A DNA stretch of 36,680 nt from an uncultured Neomegalonema sp. (lineage in GTDB: Bacteria; Pseudomonadota; Alphaproteobacteria; Rhodobacterales; Rhodobacteraceae): assembly GCA_937911325.1 (NCBI GenBank), contig CALDSD010000013.1:1-36680 (forward strand). Reading direction: 5' to 3'. The first letter of the stretch is position 1. Each line of letters starts with the position of its first letter. Shown one piece after another: positions 1 to 8,600 of this stretch. The position numbers and the translations under genes were made by a program. The notes below the pieces were generated by a model. That model ran no database searches. It was given only the letters and a program-made list of their open reading frames with translations, and had not been told where the DNA came from.

Positions 1-54
1 CTCGTCAGGCTCATAACCTGAAGGCCGCAGGTTCAAATCCTGCCCCCGCAACCA
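1..54 (+). tRNA. tRNA-fMet (initiator, CAT anticodon), 5' end cut by window edge
   Basis: The window opens inside a tRNA. The anticodon arm (about 5-21) carries CAT, the T-arm lies at about 27-43, and the 3' acceptor strand ends ccccgca-a-CCA at 54 with an encoded CCA. The last acceptor base before the discriminator is A. This fits the C1-A72 mismatch that marks bacterial initiator tRNAs, and the whole 3' half closely resembles known initiator tRNAs as I remember them. The first 20 or so bases (acceptor 5' strand and D-arm) lie outside the window. Elongator Met-tRNA is the alternative; the A72 argues against it. Confidence 0.93.
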
Positions 55-70
55 AAATACAAACCCAAAC

Positions 71-84
71 CAATCACGTGATTG
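71..84. repeat. 14-bp perfect palindrome between tRNA-fMet and the next gene
   Basis: CAATCACGTGATTG reads the same on both strands. It lies 17 bp after the tRNA CCA end and includes the stop codon of the minus-strand oxidoreductase gene. It could be a weak transcription stop for either convergent transcript or a chance palindrome; there is no T-run after it on the plus strand. Confidence 0.4.
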
Positions 85-1135
85 CTATGCGCCGCCTTTC
101 TTGGGTAGCCTCATAGGTCGCATCTACGATCTGGATGTTGCGCAGATAGTCTGACGCCAGGTTTTCTGGCTCGCGCCCGTCGCGCAGCGCCTCCACGACA
201 TGGGCGATGAGCGCGCCAACGCATCCCCCGCCGAAGCTCTTTTCATCATCTGAAGAGGGCGCGCGAACGATCTGTTCGTCCCGGGCGCCGAAGGCGCGGA
301 ACGTAAGCCTGCTGTCGCCATCGAGCGTGAGCGCGCCATTCTCGCCTTCGATGCAGAACTCGCCCATGGTGCGGCGGAGGTCCGTCGCGCGATGGTCTGA
401 CAGTCGATTGCCGTCGAGAAGCGATCGCGTCCCGGATCGATGGGTGAAGAGCACGGTTCCCGCGTCCTCTCCGGCGAGGGCGGGGTTGAGCTGGCGAAGA
501 TCGGCGTAAACAGTGTCGATTTCTCCGAAAAGCCAGCGAAACAGGTCGATGAAGTGGACACCGGTCTCGTTCACCAGAAACCGGTGCATGCTCTGAAATG
601 ACGGCTGCCGCGCCAGATAGGCGTCGGGCCCGCGACCATCGCCTGGGCGCAGCCGAAACACGGCCTGATAGATCTCGCCCAGACGCCCCGCCTCGAGAAA
701 CGCTTTGATCGCGCGGTGCCAAGGCTGGAAACGGAAGTTCTCATGAACGACCAGTCTCGTACCGGATGCCTTGGCCTGTTGAACAACCTTCGCAGCCTCT
801 TCATAGGACGTGCAGAAGGGTTTTTGGCAGATCACTGTTCTCCCCTCGGCCAAGCACTCGGCGATCAAGCTCGCATGCGCGCTGGGCGGCGCGATGACGT
901 CGACAATGTCGGGCTGTGTTTGCTCCAAGAGTGATTTCGCATCGTCGGCGCCGGGAACCGAGTAGCGTCGCCGCACCGTGTCGAGACGCTCTAGGTCCCG
1001 ATCGCAAACTCCGGCGAGGCTGACGCCGGGAAGCTCCGACCATGCGTCGAGATGGAACTGACTGAAGTACCCAAGTCCGATCACGATGACGGCGAGATCA
1101 TCGCGGTCCAAAGCTTCAGCGGTCATGTCGTGCAT
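74..1135 (-). CDS. Gfo/Idh/MocA-family NAD(P)-dependent oxidoreductase
   Basis: A 353-residue protein of normal family length. The N-terminal Rossmann fold shows the dinucleotide motif G-L-G-Y-F-S at about residues 20-25. A Q-K-P-F sequence near residue 104 is in the place of the usual E-K-P motif, where the lysine is catalytic. The C-terminal half is the alpha/beta domain that binds the substrate. Members oxidise sugars, inositols or their derivatives in the cytoplasm; the substrate cannot be read from sequence. The gene is divergent from the lactonase-like gene and close to otnK/otnC, so a sugar or sugar-lactone substrate is a reasonable inference. ATG at 1135 has no clear ribosome binding site; the ATG at 1126 is an alternative start. 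Confidence 0.88.
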   Translation of the reverse strand: MHDMTAEALDRDDLAVIVIGLGYFSQFHLDAWSELPGVSLAGVCDRDLERLDTVRRRYSVPGADDAKSLLEQTQPDIVDVIAPPSAHASLIAECLAEGRTVICQKPFCTSYEEAAKVVQQAKASGTRLVVHENFRFQPWHRAIKAFLEAGRLGEIYQAVFRLRPGDGRGPDAYLARQPSFQSMHRFLVNETGVHFIDLFRWLFGEIDTVYADLRQLNPALAGEDAGTVLFTHRSGTRSLLDGNRLSDHRATDLRRTMGEFCIEGENGALTLDGDSRLTFRAFGARDEQIVRAPSSDDEKSFGGGCVGALIAHVVEALRDGREPENLASDYLRNIQIVDATYEATQERRRIAIT

Positions 1136-1232
1136 CTTATTCGCAATCGGGCGCCTCGCCTAGATGACAGCTCTACAGTACACTGAAGCAAAGCATCGCC
1201 AACTGTCTGTTTTTGACGGAAACATCGCGCAT

Positions 1233-2009
1233 ATGAGCACGCTTTGGTCCATCTACGCCTTGAAGTATGCGGAGCGAAACAGTCGTACGCGCGCCGACAG
1301 TTTTCTCGAAGATGATCATCCCGCCGCGCCGCATGGCATGGATTACTTCGTTTGGCTGCTCGACAGTGGCGAGCGGAAAATTCTTGTCGACACCGGATAT
1401 GATGAGACTGAAGGTTTGCGGCGAGGACGACCGATCCTGCGTGATCCGGCGACAGCGCTGAATGCGCTCGGGGTGTCGGCCGAGGAGATCGACACAGTCA
1501 TTATTTCGCATCTCCATTACGATCATGCCGGAGGACTGACGCGTTACCCGAATGCGCGGTTTCACGTCCAGGCGACTGAGCTGTCCTTCGCCACAGGGCC
1601 GTGCATGTGCGACCCATCTCTCCGAGCCCCGTACACGGCCGAGCATGTCTGCCATATGGTGCGCCATATTTTTGCGGGTCGCGTCACCTTTTATAAAGGT
1701 GACGGCGAGATTGCGCCTGGCGTCACGGTTCATCAAATCGGCGGTCACTCGAAAGGACTGCAGTCCGTCTTGGTCATGACGTCGAGCGGTCCGATCTGCC
1801 TCGCTTCGGACGCCGCCCACTACTACGAGAACTTCCATTCCCGGAAACTCTTTCCGATCGTCGTCGACCGTGAGGAGATGCTGGCTGGGTTTTCGCGGAT
1901 CGTGGAACTCGCCGGAGACGCCGCGCGCGTCATCCCCGGGCACGACCCTCTCGTGCGAGAGCGCTATCCGTCTTTTGGGCGCAGCGGCTTTGTTTGGAAA
2001 CTTGCGTAA
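1233..2009 (+). CDS. Metallo-beta-lactamase-fold hydrolase, N-acyl homoserine lactonase-like
   Basis: The zinc-binding motif H-L-H-Y-D-H-A-G-G is clear, followed by a conserved S-D-A-A-H-Y segment and a late P-G-H-D. The order and spacing match the AttM/AiiB/AiiA-type lactonase branch of the metallo-beta-lactamase superfamily, which opens lactone rings in the cytoplasm. I chose ATG 1233 (258 aa, M-S-T-L-W-S-I-Y-A-L) because family members begin at about this point; an in-frame ATG at 1164 would add 23 residues without similarity and leave only 28 bp to the divergent oxidoreductase gene. The substrate may be an acyl homoserine lactone or, given the sugar-acid genes beside it, a sugar lactone. 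No luxI/luxR gene is seen in the window. Confidence 0.82.
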   Translation: MSTLWSIYALKYAERNSRTRADSFLEDDHPAAPHGMDYFVWLLDSGERKILVDTGYDETEGLRRGRPILRDPATALNALGVSAEEIDTVIISHLHYDHAGGLTRYPNARFHVQATELSFATGPCMCDPSLRAPYTAEHVCHMVRHIFAGRVTFYKGDGEIAPGVTVHQIGGHSKGLQSVLVMTSSGPICLASDAAHYYENFHSRKLFPIVVDREEMLAGFSRIVELAGDAARVIPGHDPLVRERYPSFGRSGFVWKLA

Positions 2010-2021
2010 AAAACCAAACGC

Positions 2022-2312
2022 TCAAGGTGCGAGCCGCTGAAAGCTCTGCACGCGTTTCTCGATCACCCATTCCGCAACCTCGGCGTCGAAGGCCTTGAAA
2101 TGAGGGGAGGCCAAGTGAAGCTCGAACGCTTCCCGCGTGTCATAGACCTCGTAAAGGAAGACTCGGTTCTCGGCATCGGGATCGACGCAGACATCGAAGC
2201 GGCTGCACGCTTCTTCGAGCCGAAGCGAGTCCGCAGCCTGTTGACGCACGCGTGCGCGAAACGCCTCGAGATGTTCCGCGCGGATCAGAAACTCGACCGT
2301 AACGACGTACAT
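2022..2312 (-). CDS. Antibiotic biosynthesis monooxygenase (ABM)-domain protein, YgiN/LsrG-like
   Basis: A 96-residue single-domain protein of the dimeric ferredoxin-like ABM fold. It shows the opening beta strand (Y-V-V-T-V-E-F), the central R-F-D-V-C-V-D strand, the V-F-L-Y-E-V-Y-D strand, and the H-L-A-S-P-H-F segment typical of YgiN-like putative quinol monooxygenases and LsrG-like isomerases. It starts 10 bp after otnC on the same strand, so it is the last gene of the FAH-otnK-otnC operon and probably acts on an intermediate of that pathway or protects from a reactive one. The plus-strand lactonase-like gene ends 12 bp away, convergent. Confidence 0.8.
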   Translation of the reverse strand: MYVVTVEFLIRAEHLEAFRARVRQQAADSLRLEEACSRFDVCVDPDAENRVFLYEVYDTREAFELHLASPHFKAFDAEVAEWVIEKRVQSFQRLAP

Positions 2313-2322
2313 ATTGCGCGCC

Positions 2323-2961
2323 TCAGGCTTTGATCGGGAAGCGGGCGCGCAACTCCGCCACCTGATCGGGCGTCAATGCTCGGGTTTTGAGGCCGCGCGT
2401 CATCAAGAACAGCTTCGCTGTTTCCTCCAGTTCTTCCGAGGCGTAGACGGCGTCTTCGAGAGAAACGCCGGAAACGACGGGTCCATGATTGGCCAGAAGC
2501 ACCGCATGGTGTTTCAGAGCCGTCTCTCGTAACGCTTCCGCCAGATTTGGGTCGCCGGGCGCGAAGTAGGGGATGACGGGCAGCTCGCCGATGCGCATCA
2601 CGTAATAAGGCGTGAGAGGCGGCAGGGCGTTCGTTGGATCGATATCGTGGAGGCAACTGACCGCGACGGAATGCGTCGAGTGCAAGTGAACCACCGCCCG
2701 GCAATTGGGGCGCTGCTCGTACATGGTCACGTGCAGAAACGCCTCTTTGGTCGGCGCATCGCCGGCGACGTGCCGGCCGTCAGAGTCGAGTTTGGAGATC
2801 TGCGCCGGATCCAGATCTCCCAACGACGACCCGGTCGGGGTCATCAGCCAACCATCCTCCGTGCGCAGGCTGATGTTGCCGGTCGACCCAAAGGTCAAAC
2901 CACGATCGAACATCGACTTTCCAAGTCGCGCGATGCGCTCGCGATCGCTGCTGTCGCTCAT
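2323..2961 (-). CDS. otnC: 3-oxo-tetronate 4-phosphate decarboxylase, class II aldolase family
   Basis: A 212-residue class II aldolase/adducin-fold protein. The substrate-binding G-S-T-G-N-I-S loop is at about residues 26-32, the acid region at T-P-T-G-S-S, and the zinc ligands in V-V-H-L-H-S-T-H and later A-N-H-G-P. OtnC-type enzymes decarboxylate 3-oxo-tetronate 4-phosphate to dihydroxyacetone phosphate in catabolism of threonate and erythronate. Its ATG overlaps the otnK stop by 4 bp, and the kinase is the expected partner, which makes the assignment stronger than the aldolase fold alone. A ribosome binding site GGAGA lies inside the end of otnK. An L-fuculose-phosphate-aldolase-like activity is the alternative. 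Confidence 0.88.
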   Translation of the reverse strand: MSDSSDRERIARLGKSMFDRGLTFGSTGNISLRTEDGWLMTPTGSSLGDLDPAQISKLDSDGRHVAGDAPTKEAFLHVTMYEQRPNCRAVVHLHSTHSVAVSCLHDIDPTNALPPLTPYYVMRIGELPVIPYFAPGDPNLAEALRETALKHHAVLLANHGPVVSGVSLEDAVYASEELEETAKLFLMTRGLKTRALTPDQVAELRARFPIKA

Positions 2962-4229
2962 CGCAGCATCTCCAGTGCTTTGCCAAAGAAGTTTGGACCG
3001 CCGAAGTTCCCCGACTTAAGGGCGAGGGCGATTGGCGGCTCCGAAAGCGTCTCGGTCCAGGGGACGCCGGGTTCGATCTCGGGACCGATTTTCAGGGCTT
3101 TTACGCCGAGGGCTGACACGACTGCGCCGGATGTTTCTCCGCCGGCGACGATCATGCGGCGTGCGCCATTGGCGATCAGTCGGCAGGCGATCTCGCCCAT
3201 CGCCGTCTCGATCATCTCCCCTGCCCGATCTCTGCCGTAGCGGGACTGCACGGCGGCGACTTCATCCGGATCAGAGGAGCTGTAGATGAGAACTGGCGTC
3301 GCCCCCAGATAGGGGTCCGCCCAGGACATCGCCTCCTCCACGACCGGGGAGCCGGCGGCGATCTGATCCGCGTCAAGCTTGCGTGTCGGCCAGTTTTCCG
3401 CCGCCCAAGCGATCTGCGCGCGCGTCGCCTCGCTGCAGCTGCCTGCGAGAACGACGTCCGCGCCATCGACGGCGGGCGCGGCGACTGCGCCGGCCGCAGC
3501 CAATCTCCCTGAATTTCTGAAGTTCTGCGGCAGACCCAGTGCGATCCCAGAGCCCCCGGTGATGAGGCGGTGCTCGGAGCAAGCTGCGCCAATGGTTCGC
3601 AAATCGGCGTCCTCCAAAGCGTCGACCACGACATAACTGGCGCCGGCGGATCTGTTCGCTTCAAACGCTTCTGCGAGCGCTCCGTCGCCCCTCCGCACGG
3701 CCGACAAAGGCGCGAGACCGACGCCCCGCGCCGATTGCTGATCCATCAGCCGGAGCAAGTTCGCGTCGCGCATCGGCGTCAGGGGATGATCCTTCATTGG
3801 CGAGTCTGACAGCAGCTGAGACCCGACGAAAAGATGCCCTTGATAGATTGTGCGTCCGTTCTCGGGGAAGGCCGGACAAACGATGGCGATATCGGCCCCC
3901 AACGCATCCATGAGCGCGTCCGCGACAGGTCCGATGTTGCCATTGGCGGTGGAATCAAATGTCGAGCAATACTTGAAGACGATCTGCTCGGCCCCGTGCG
4001 CGCGCAGCCAGTCTAACGCGGCGAGCGACTCCGCGACGGCGATGTCGGTTGCTGCCGTTCGGGACTTGAGCGCGACGACGACGGCGTCTGCTTCCGCCAC
4101 TGGCTCGGCGACGCTGTCGTCGGGGACGCCGATCACCTGCACGGTCGTCATCCCCTCTTTACGAAGCGTATTCGCGAGATCCGTGGCGCCTGTGAAGTCG
4201 TCGGCGATCGCGCCGAGCAAGATGGGCAT
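2958..4229 (-). CDS. otnK: 3-oxo-tetronate kinase, four-carbon acid sugar kinase family (DUF1537)
   Basis: 423 residues. The N-terminus G-A-I-A-D-D-F-T-G-A-T-D is the signature of the four-carbon acid sugar kinase family, and the C-terminal nucleotide-binding half has A-G-G-E-T-S-G-A-V. The enzyme phosphorylates 3-oxo-tetronate at O-4 and hands it to OtnC. I chose ATG 4229 because GGAGG stands 8 bases before it; a longer in-frame start at 4310 would overlap the upstream FAH gene and add unrelated residues. The gene overlaps otnC by 4 bp, so the two are translationally coupled. No OtnI isomerase or LtnD/DenD-type dehydrogenase, which usually complete the pathway, is seen next to it. Confidence 0.9.
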   Translation of the reverse strand: MPILLGAIADDFTGATDLANTLRKEGMTTVQVIGVPDDSVAEPVAEADAVVVALKSRTAATDIAVAESLAALDWLRAHGAEQIVFKYCSTFDSTANGNIGPVADALMDALGADIAIVCPAFPENGRTIYQGHLFVGSQLLSDSPMKDHPLTPMRDANLLRLMDQQSARGVGLAPLSAVRRGDGALAEAFEANRSAGASYVVVDALEDADLRTIGAACSEHRLITGGSGIALGLPQNFRNSGRLAAAGAVAAPAVDGADVVLAGSCSEATRAQIAWAAENWPTRKLDADQIAAGSPVVEEAMSWADPYLGATPVLIYSSSDPDEVAAVQSRYGRDRAGEMIETAMGEIACRLIANGARRMIVAGGETSGAVVSALGVKALKIGPEIEPGVPWTETLSEPPIALALKSGNFGGPNFFGKALEMLR

Positions 4230-4272
4230 TTGGCGGTCCTCCGAGCTGTCGCCGCACGCGCTGGCGGTGGAC

Positions 4273-4956
4273 TTAGACAACGGCGACGCGCAAGTCGCCG
4301 ACGCCTTCAATGACCGCTTCCATGACGTCGCCCCGATGCACGGGGCCGACGCCTGCGGGCGTGCCTGACATGATCACGTCGCCTGCCGCGAGCTCAAAGT
4401 AGTCCGAGAGGTAAGCGATCATTTCCGGCACCTTCCAGATCATTTGGTCGAGATCGCCAGTCTGACGCGCTTCTCCGTTGATTTTCAATTGGATGAGCCC
4501 TCGGTCAGGGCGCCCGATCTGTTCCGCGGGAACGATGGGGCCGCACGGCGCCGAGCGTTCAAACGCTTTGCCGATTTCCCAGGGGCGGCGGGTTTCCTTG
4601 GCTTGCGACTGGAGATCTCGTCGCGTCATGTCGAGCCCGACGGCGTAGCCGAAGACGTGATCCAAAGCCTGAGCCGCCGGGATGCCGACGCCGCCGGATT
4701 TCAGAGCGACGACCATCTCCACCTCGTGGTGCACGTCCGAGGATTTGGCGGGATAGGGGAAGACGCCGGACGGGTCCAGGTTGTCGGGGTTCTTCTGAAA
4801 GAAGAAAGGCGTCTCGCGATCTGGGTTGCCGCCCATCTCGATCGAATGCGCGGCGTAGTTGCGTCCGATGCAGTAGACCCGACGTATGGGGAACCGTGCG
4901 TCCGTGCCGAGCACCGGCAGAGTTGGAGCGGGCGATGTCGGGATCACAAATCGCAA
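4273..4956 (-). CDS. Fumarylacetoacetate hydrolase (FAH) family protein, TTG start
   Basis: 227 residues with the FAH-family metal-binding pattern: H-H-E-V-E (two acidic ligands), a later D-M-T-R-R-D-L, and the C-terminal G-D-V-I-M-S-G-T-P-A-G-V-G. Small members of this family hydrolyse acylpyruvates or decarboxylate oxaloacetate; the exact substrate is open. The start codon appears to be TTG at 4956, because a strong AAGGAG lies about 7 bases before it and there is no ATG nearby. It is the first gene of the minus-strand operon FAH-otnK-otnC-ABM (gap 43 bp to otnK), so it may remove or rearrange a keto-acid by-product of that pathway. Confidence 0.85.
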   Translation of the reverse strand: MRFVIPTSPAPTLPVLGTDARFPIRRVYCIGRNYAAHSIEMGGNPDRETPFFFQKNPDNLDPSGVFPYPAKSSDVHHEVEMVVALKSGGVGIPAAQALDHVFGYAVGLDMTRRDLQSQAKETRRPWEIGKAFERSAPCGPIVPAEQIGRPDRGLIQLKINGEARQTGDLDQMIWKVPEMIAYLSDYFELAAGDVIMSGTPAGVGPVHRGDVMEAVIEGVGDLRVAVV

Positions 4957-4978
4957 GGTGAACTCCTTCTCGTCTCTT

Positions 4979-5096
4979 CAGGCGATCGCCTGTGAAAACT
5001 GACGGCGGTGTTACCAGCCGCTTGGTGGCGTTACACGCGCATTACAAACCGAGACGCGCTGTTTCACAGGCGACATGCTCAGGTTACAGGCGCCTG
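4979..5096. promoter_or_regulatory. Divergent control region with repeated CAGGCG palindromes
   Basis: The space between the FAH operon and the EF-hand gene holds CAGGCGATCGCCTG (4979-4992, perfect palindrome) and CAGGCGCCTG (5087-5096, perfect palindrome). It also holds a perfect 12-bp inverted repeat TCGCCTGTGAAA (4986-4997) / TTTCACAGGCGA (5062-5073). Such repeated dyads are typical of binding sites for a dimeric repressor, for example a GntR-type regulator of a sugar-acid operon. No matching regulator gene is present, so the owner of the site is unknown. Confidence 0.5.
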
Positions 5097-5161
5097 CGCA
5101 TATCCGGTCCCGACCGCGCATGTTCTGTGCGTGCTCGTAGCAGTCGAACAGGGGACACACC

Positions 5162-5485
5162 ATGAAATCCATTCTCACTTTCGCCGCGGTTGCGGGCGTT
5201 CTCGCGGCGTCTTTCGCGGGGGCTGGCGACGCTTACGCAAATGAGGAGCGGCGGGCGTTGGCGGCCGAGAACTTCCTGCAGGCAGACGCCAACGCGGACG
5301 GCGCGCTGAACTTCAACGAATTCTCGACGCTCATCGATCTGAACGCCGATGACAGTCTTGGCAGGGCGAAGATGGTGAAGCGTTTCGGAAAATATGACGT
5401 CGCGTTCGGCCGCGCTGACGGAAACGCGGATGGTTTTGTGACCACCGAAGAGCTGGCCGAGCTGGCGGCCAAGGCGCAGCAGTAA
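5162..5485 (+). CDS. Exported EF-hand calcium-binding protein
   Basis: 107 residues. Residues 1-26 are a signal peptide with a hydrophobic core and a likely cut after A-Y-A. Two 12-residue EF-hand loops follow: residues 42-53 (D, N, D, G, N, E at the ligand positions) and 86-97 (D, N, D, G, T, E). Both look able to bind Ca2+. The protein probably works in the periplasm as a small calcium buffer or sensor. It is alone on its strand between the divergent FAH operon and dnaE2; a hairpin follows it at 5519-5547. The partner is unknown. Confidence 0.85.
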   Translation: MKSILTFAAVAGVLAASFAGAGDAYANEERRALAAENFLQADANADGALNFNEFSTLIDLNADDSLGRAKMVKRFGKYDVAFGRADGNADGFVTTEELAELAAKAQQ

Positions 5486-5518
5486 GCCGATCAGAGCGGC
5501 CTGATGATGTTGGAATAA

Positions 5519-5547
5519 GCTTGTTGCGTCGCTTGGGCGCAGCAAGC
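5519..5547 (+). terminator. Hairpin after the EF-hand gene
   Basis: A 10-bp stem (5519-5528 with 5538-5547, one G-T pair) closes a 9-base loop, 34 bp after the EF-hand stop. No T-run follows, so it would be an imperfect intrinsic terminator or a transcript-end stabiliser. It separates the EF-hand gene from the LexA-boxed dnaE2 promoter region. Confidence 0.4.
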
Positions 5548-5594
5548 CTATGACGAGAATGATCTCTGGAAACCCTACTGAAAGGTGATAAATA

Positions 5595-5609
5595 GAACAA
5601 TAAGCGAAC
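5595..5609 (-). promoter_or_regulatory. LexA (SOS) box upstream of dnaE2
   Basis: GAACAATAAGCGAAC is a perfect GAAC-N7-GAAC direct repeat, the reverse complement of GTTC-N7-GTTC, the established LexA site of Alphaproteobacteria. It ends 16 bp before the dnaE2 ATG. Since dnaE2 is a classical SOS gene in this class, position and target agree. It predicts repression by LexA and induction after DNA damage. Confidence 0.85.
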
Positions 5610-5625
5610 ATTAATTTGGCGACAC

Positions 5626-8600
5626 ATGCCCTCTTCCTCGACGCCTTTCGCCGAACTGGTGGTCACCTCGAACTTCACGTTCCTCACCGGCGCTTCGCAT
5701 CCGGAGGAGATGGTCGCGCGCGCCGCCGAGTTGGGGTTGGAGGCCATCGCCATCGCCGACCGCAACACGTTGGCGGGCGTTGTGCGCGCGCATGTGGCGG
5801 CGCGAGATCTCAACAGACGCGCTGAAGCGGCTGTGCGGGAGAAACCCGGCGTCACAAATGCCGATGTGCGTGCTCGCGCCCAAGTCTCTGTGCCAGTCTC
5901 CGGACCGGTCTCCGGACCGCGGGAGAAGCGCGACGCCTCCGACCGCACGACAGTCACGGCCTCCAGTCCCTCAACTGAGCAGGCGCCGCCCTGGAGCGGA
6001 CGTTTTCTGACCGCCGCGCGCGTCGTGCTCGAGGACAGCCCGGTCGAATGGATCGCTCTGCCGACCGACCGCGCCGCCTATGGGCGCCTTTGTCGGCTGC
6101 TGACGGTGGGCAAGCGGCGGGCGGAGAAGGGAAGCTGTCAGCTGAGGCGCGCCGATCTGATGGATTGGGCCGAAGGCATGGTGCTGATCGCTCTGCCGCC
6201 TGATCCGTTTGGCGCGGATGCGCAGCCCGATATCCGATGGGTCGCCAGACGGCTTCCGGGCGCGGTCTTTCTTGCGGCTCGGCCCGCCTATGATGGCCGG
6301 GACGCAGAACGCATCGCCGCTTACGCCCGACTGGCGGCGGCCGCCGGCGCGCCGATGATCGCAACCGCCGATGTGCTGATGCACCGGGCCGCGCGTCGTC
6401 GGGTTGCGGATGTGCTCACCTGCATCCGCGAGGGCGTCACGGTCGATCAGCTTGGCGTCCGCGCGTTGCCAAACGCCGAGCGGCGGCTGAAATCCGGCGC
6501 TGAGATCGCCCAGCTTTTCGCCGCCTATCCCGACGCGGTCTCCCGCACGGTTGAGATCGCCGCGCGGTGCCGTTTTTCGCTGGATGAGCTGAAATATGAA
6601 TATCCCGATGAGGTGGCCGTCGATCCGCAGACCGGCGACCCCGTCGATCCGCAGACGCGTCTGGAGCAACTCGCCTGGGAGGGTCTCTCCCAGCGCTATC
6701 CAGAAGGCGCGCCCGATCGCGTGCAGGCGATGTGCGCGCGCGAGCTGGCGCTGATCAAGAAGCTCGACTACGCGCGGTACTTCCTGACGGTGCGCGATGT
6801 CGTGGCCTTCGCCGAAAGCCAGGAGATCCTGGTGCAAGGCCGCGGCTCGGCGGCGAATTCCGTCGTGTGCTATGCGCTGCGGATCACGGCCATCGGGCCA
6901 GAGATCGCCTCGATGGTGTTTGAGCGGTTCGTGTCGGAGGCGCGAAACGAGCCGCCGGACATCGACGTCGATTTCGAACACGAGCGCCGCGAAGAGGTGA
7001 TCCAGCACATCTACGCCAAATACGGCCGCGAGCGCGCCGGGCTCTGCGCCACGGTCATCCATTTTCGGCACCGCGCCGCGATCCGAGAGGTCGGCAAGGC
7101 GATGGGGCTGAGCCAGGACGCGCTGTCGGCGATCGCCAGCCAGATCTGGGGCTGGGGCGACAATGACGTCACTGAGCAGCGCTTGCGGGAGATCGGTCTC
7201 GACCCAGCCGACCGGCGGTTGCGTCAGACGATGCGGCTGGTCGGCGAGATCATCGGCTTTCCCAGGCACCTGTCGCAGCATGTCGGCGGGTTCGTGATGA
7301 CCCGCGGCCGACTGGACGAGCTCTGCCCGATTGAAAACGCCGCGATGGAGGACCGCACGGTCATCGAATGGGACAAGGACGACATCGACGCGCTCGGCAT
7401 TCTCAAGGTCGATGTTCTGTCGCTGGGAATGCTGACCTGCATCCGAAAAGCCTTCGACCTGATCGAGACGCATCTGGGGGCCCGCTACACGCTGGCGACG
7501 CTGCCGCCCGAGGATCCTGCGGTCTACGACATGCTGTGCGAAGGGGACTCGATCGGCGTTTTTCAGGTCGAGAGCCGGGCGCAGATGAACTTTCTGCCGC
7601 GGATGAAGCCACGGAAGTTCTACGACCTGGTGATCGAGGTCGCCATCGTGCGCCCCGGTCCGATCCAGGGCGACATGGTGCACCCCTATCTGCGCCGCCG
7701 TCAGGGCAAGGAGGAGGTGACCTTTCCATCTGGGGAGCTGCAAGGCGTGCTCGGCAAAACCCTGGGCGTGCCGTTGTTCCAGGAGCAGGCGATGCAGATC
7801 GCCATCGTCGGCGCCGGCTTTGATCCGTCCGAGGCCGATCGTCTGCGGCGGGCGCTGGCGACGTTTCGGAAGTCCGGCACGATCCACACCTTCCGAGAGC
7901 GGTTTGTCGACGGCATGACTGCGCGCGGATATGATCAGGATTTCGCCGATCGGTGTTTCAGCAAGATCGAGGGGTTTGGCGAATATGGCTTTCCCGAAAG
8001 CCATGCCGCGAGTTTCGCGTTACTGGTCTACGCGTCCGCCTGGCTGAAGAAGCATCACCCGGCTGTCTTCGCCTGTGCGCTGCTCAATTCGCAACCCATG
8101 GGGTTCTATGCCCCGGCGCAGCTTGTCCGAGACGCGCGGGCGCATGATGTCGAGGTCCGGCCGGTCTGCGTGAACGAGAGCTATTGGGACAACACGTTGG
8201 AGCCCGATGGGCGGGGCGGTTTGGCGCTGCGGTTGGGCTTTCGCCAAGTGAAAGGGTTTGGCGAAGACGACGCCGTGTGGATCGCGAGCGCCCGGGGCAA
8301 CGGTTATCAGGCGGTCGAGGACGTGTGGCGCCGCGCCGGCGTGCGGCCGGCGGCGCTTGAAAAACTGGCCGAGGCCGATGCGTTTCGGGGCCTAGGCCTG
8401 ACGCGCCGCGATGCGCTGTGGGCGGCGAAAGGGATCAAGGGATCGGCGCCCTTGCCGCTGTTCGCCGATCTGCTTGAAGGCGAAGGGATCGTCGAGGCGG
8501 ACCCGGGGCTCGCGCCGATAACGGCTGGCGAGGAGGTGGTCGAGGATTATCTCGCTGTGCGGCTCACGCTGCGTCAGCACCCAGTGGCGCTGCTGCGGGA

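Noticed and set aside
5971-8004. A 677-codon open frame on the minus strand inside dnaE2
   Set aside because: It is a shadow of the high-GC dnaE2 codons: composition is Arg/Asp/His-rich, no domain is recognisable, and the plus-strand product is a clear polymerase.
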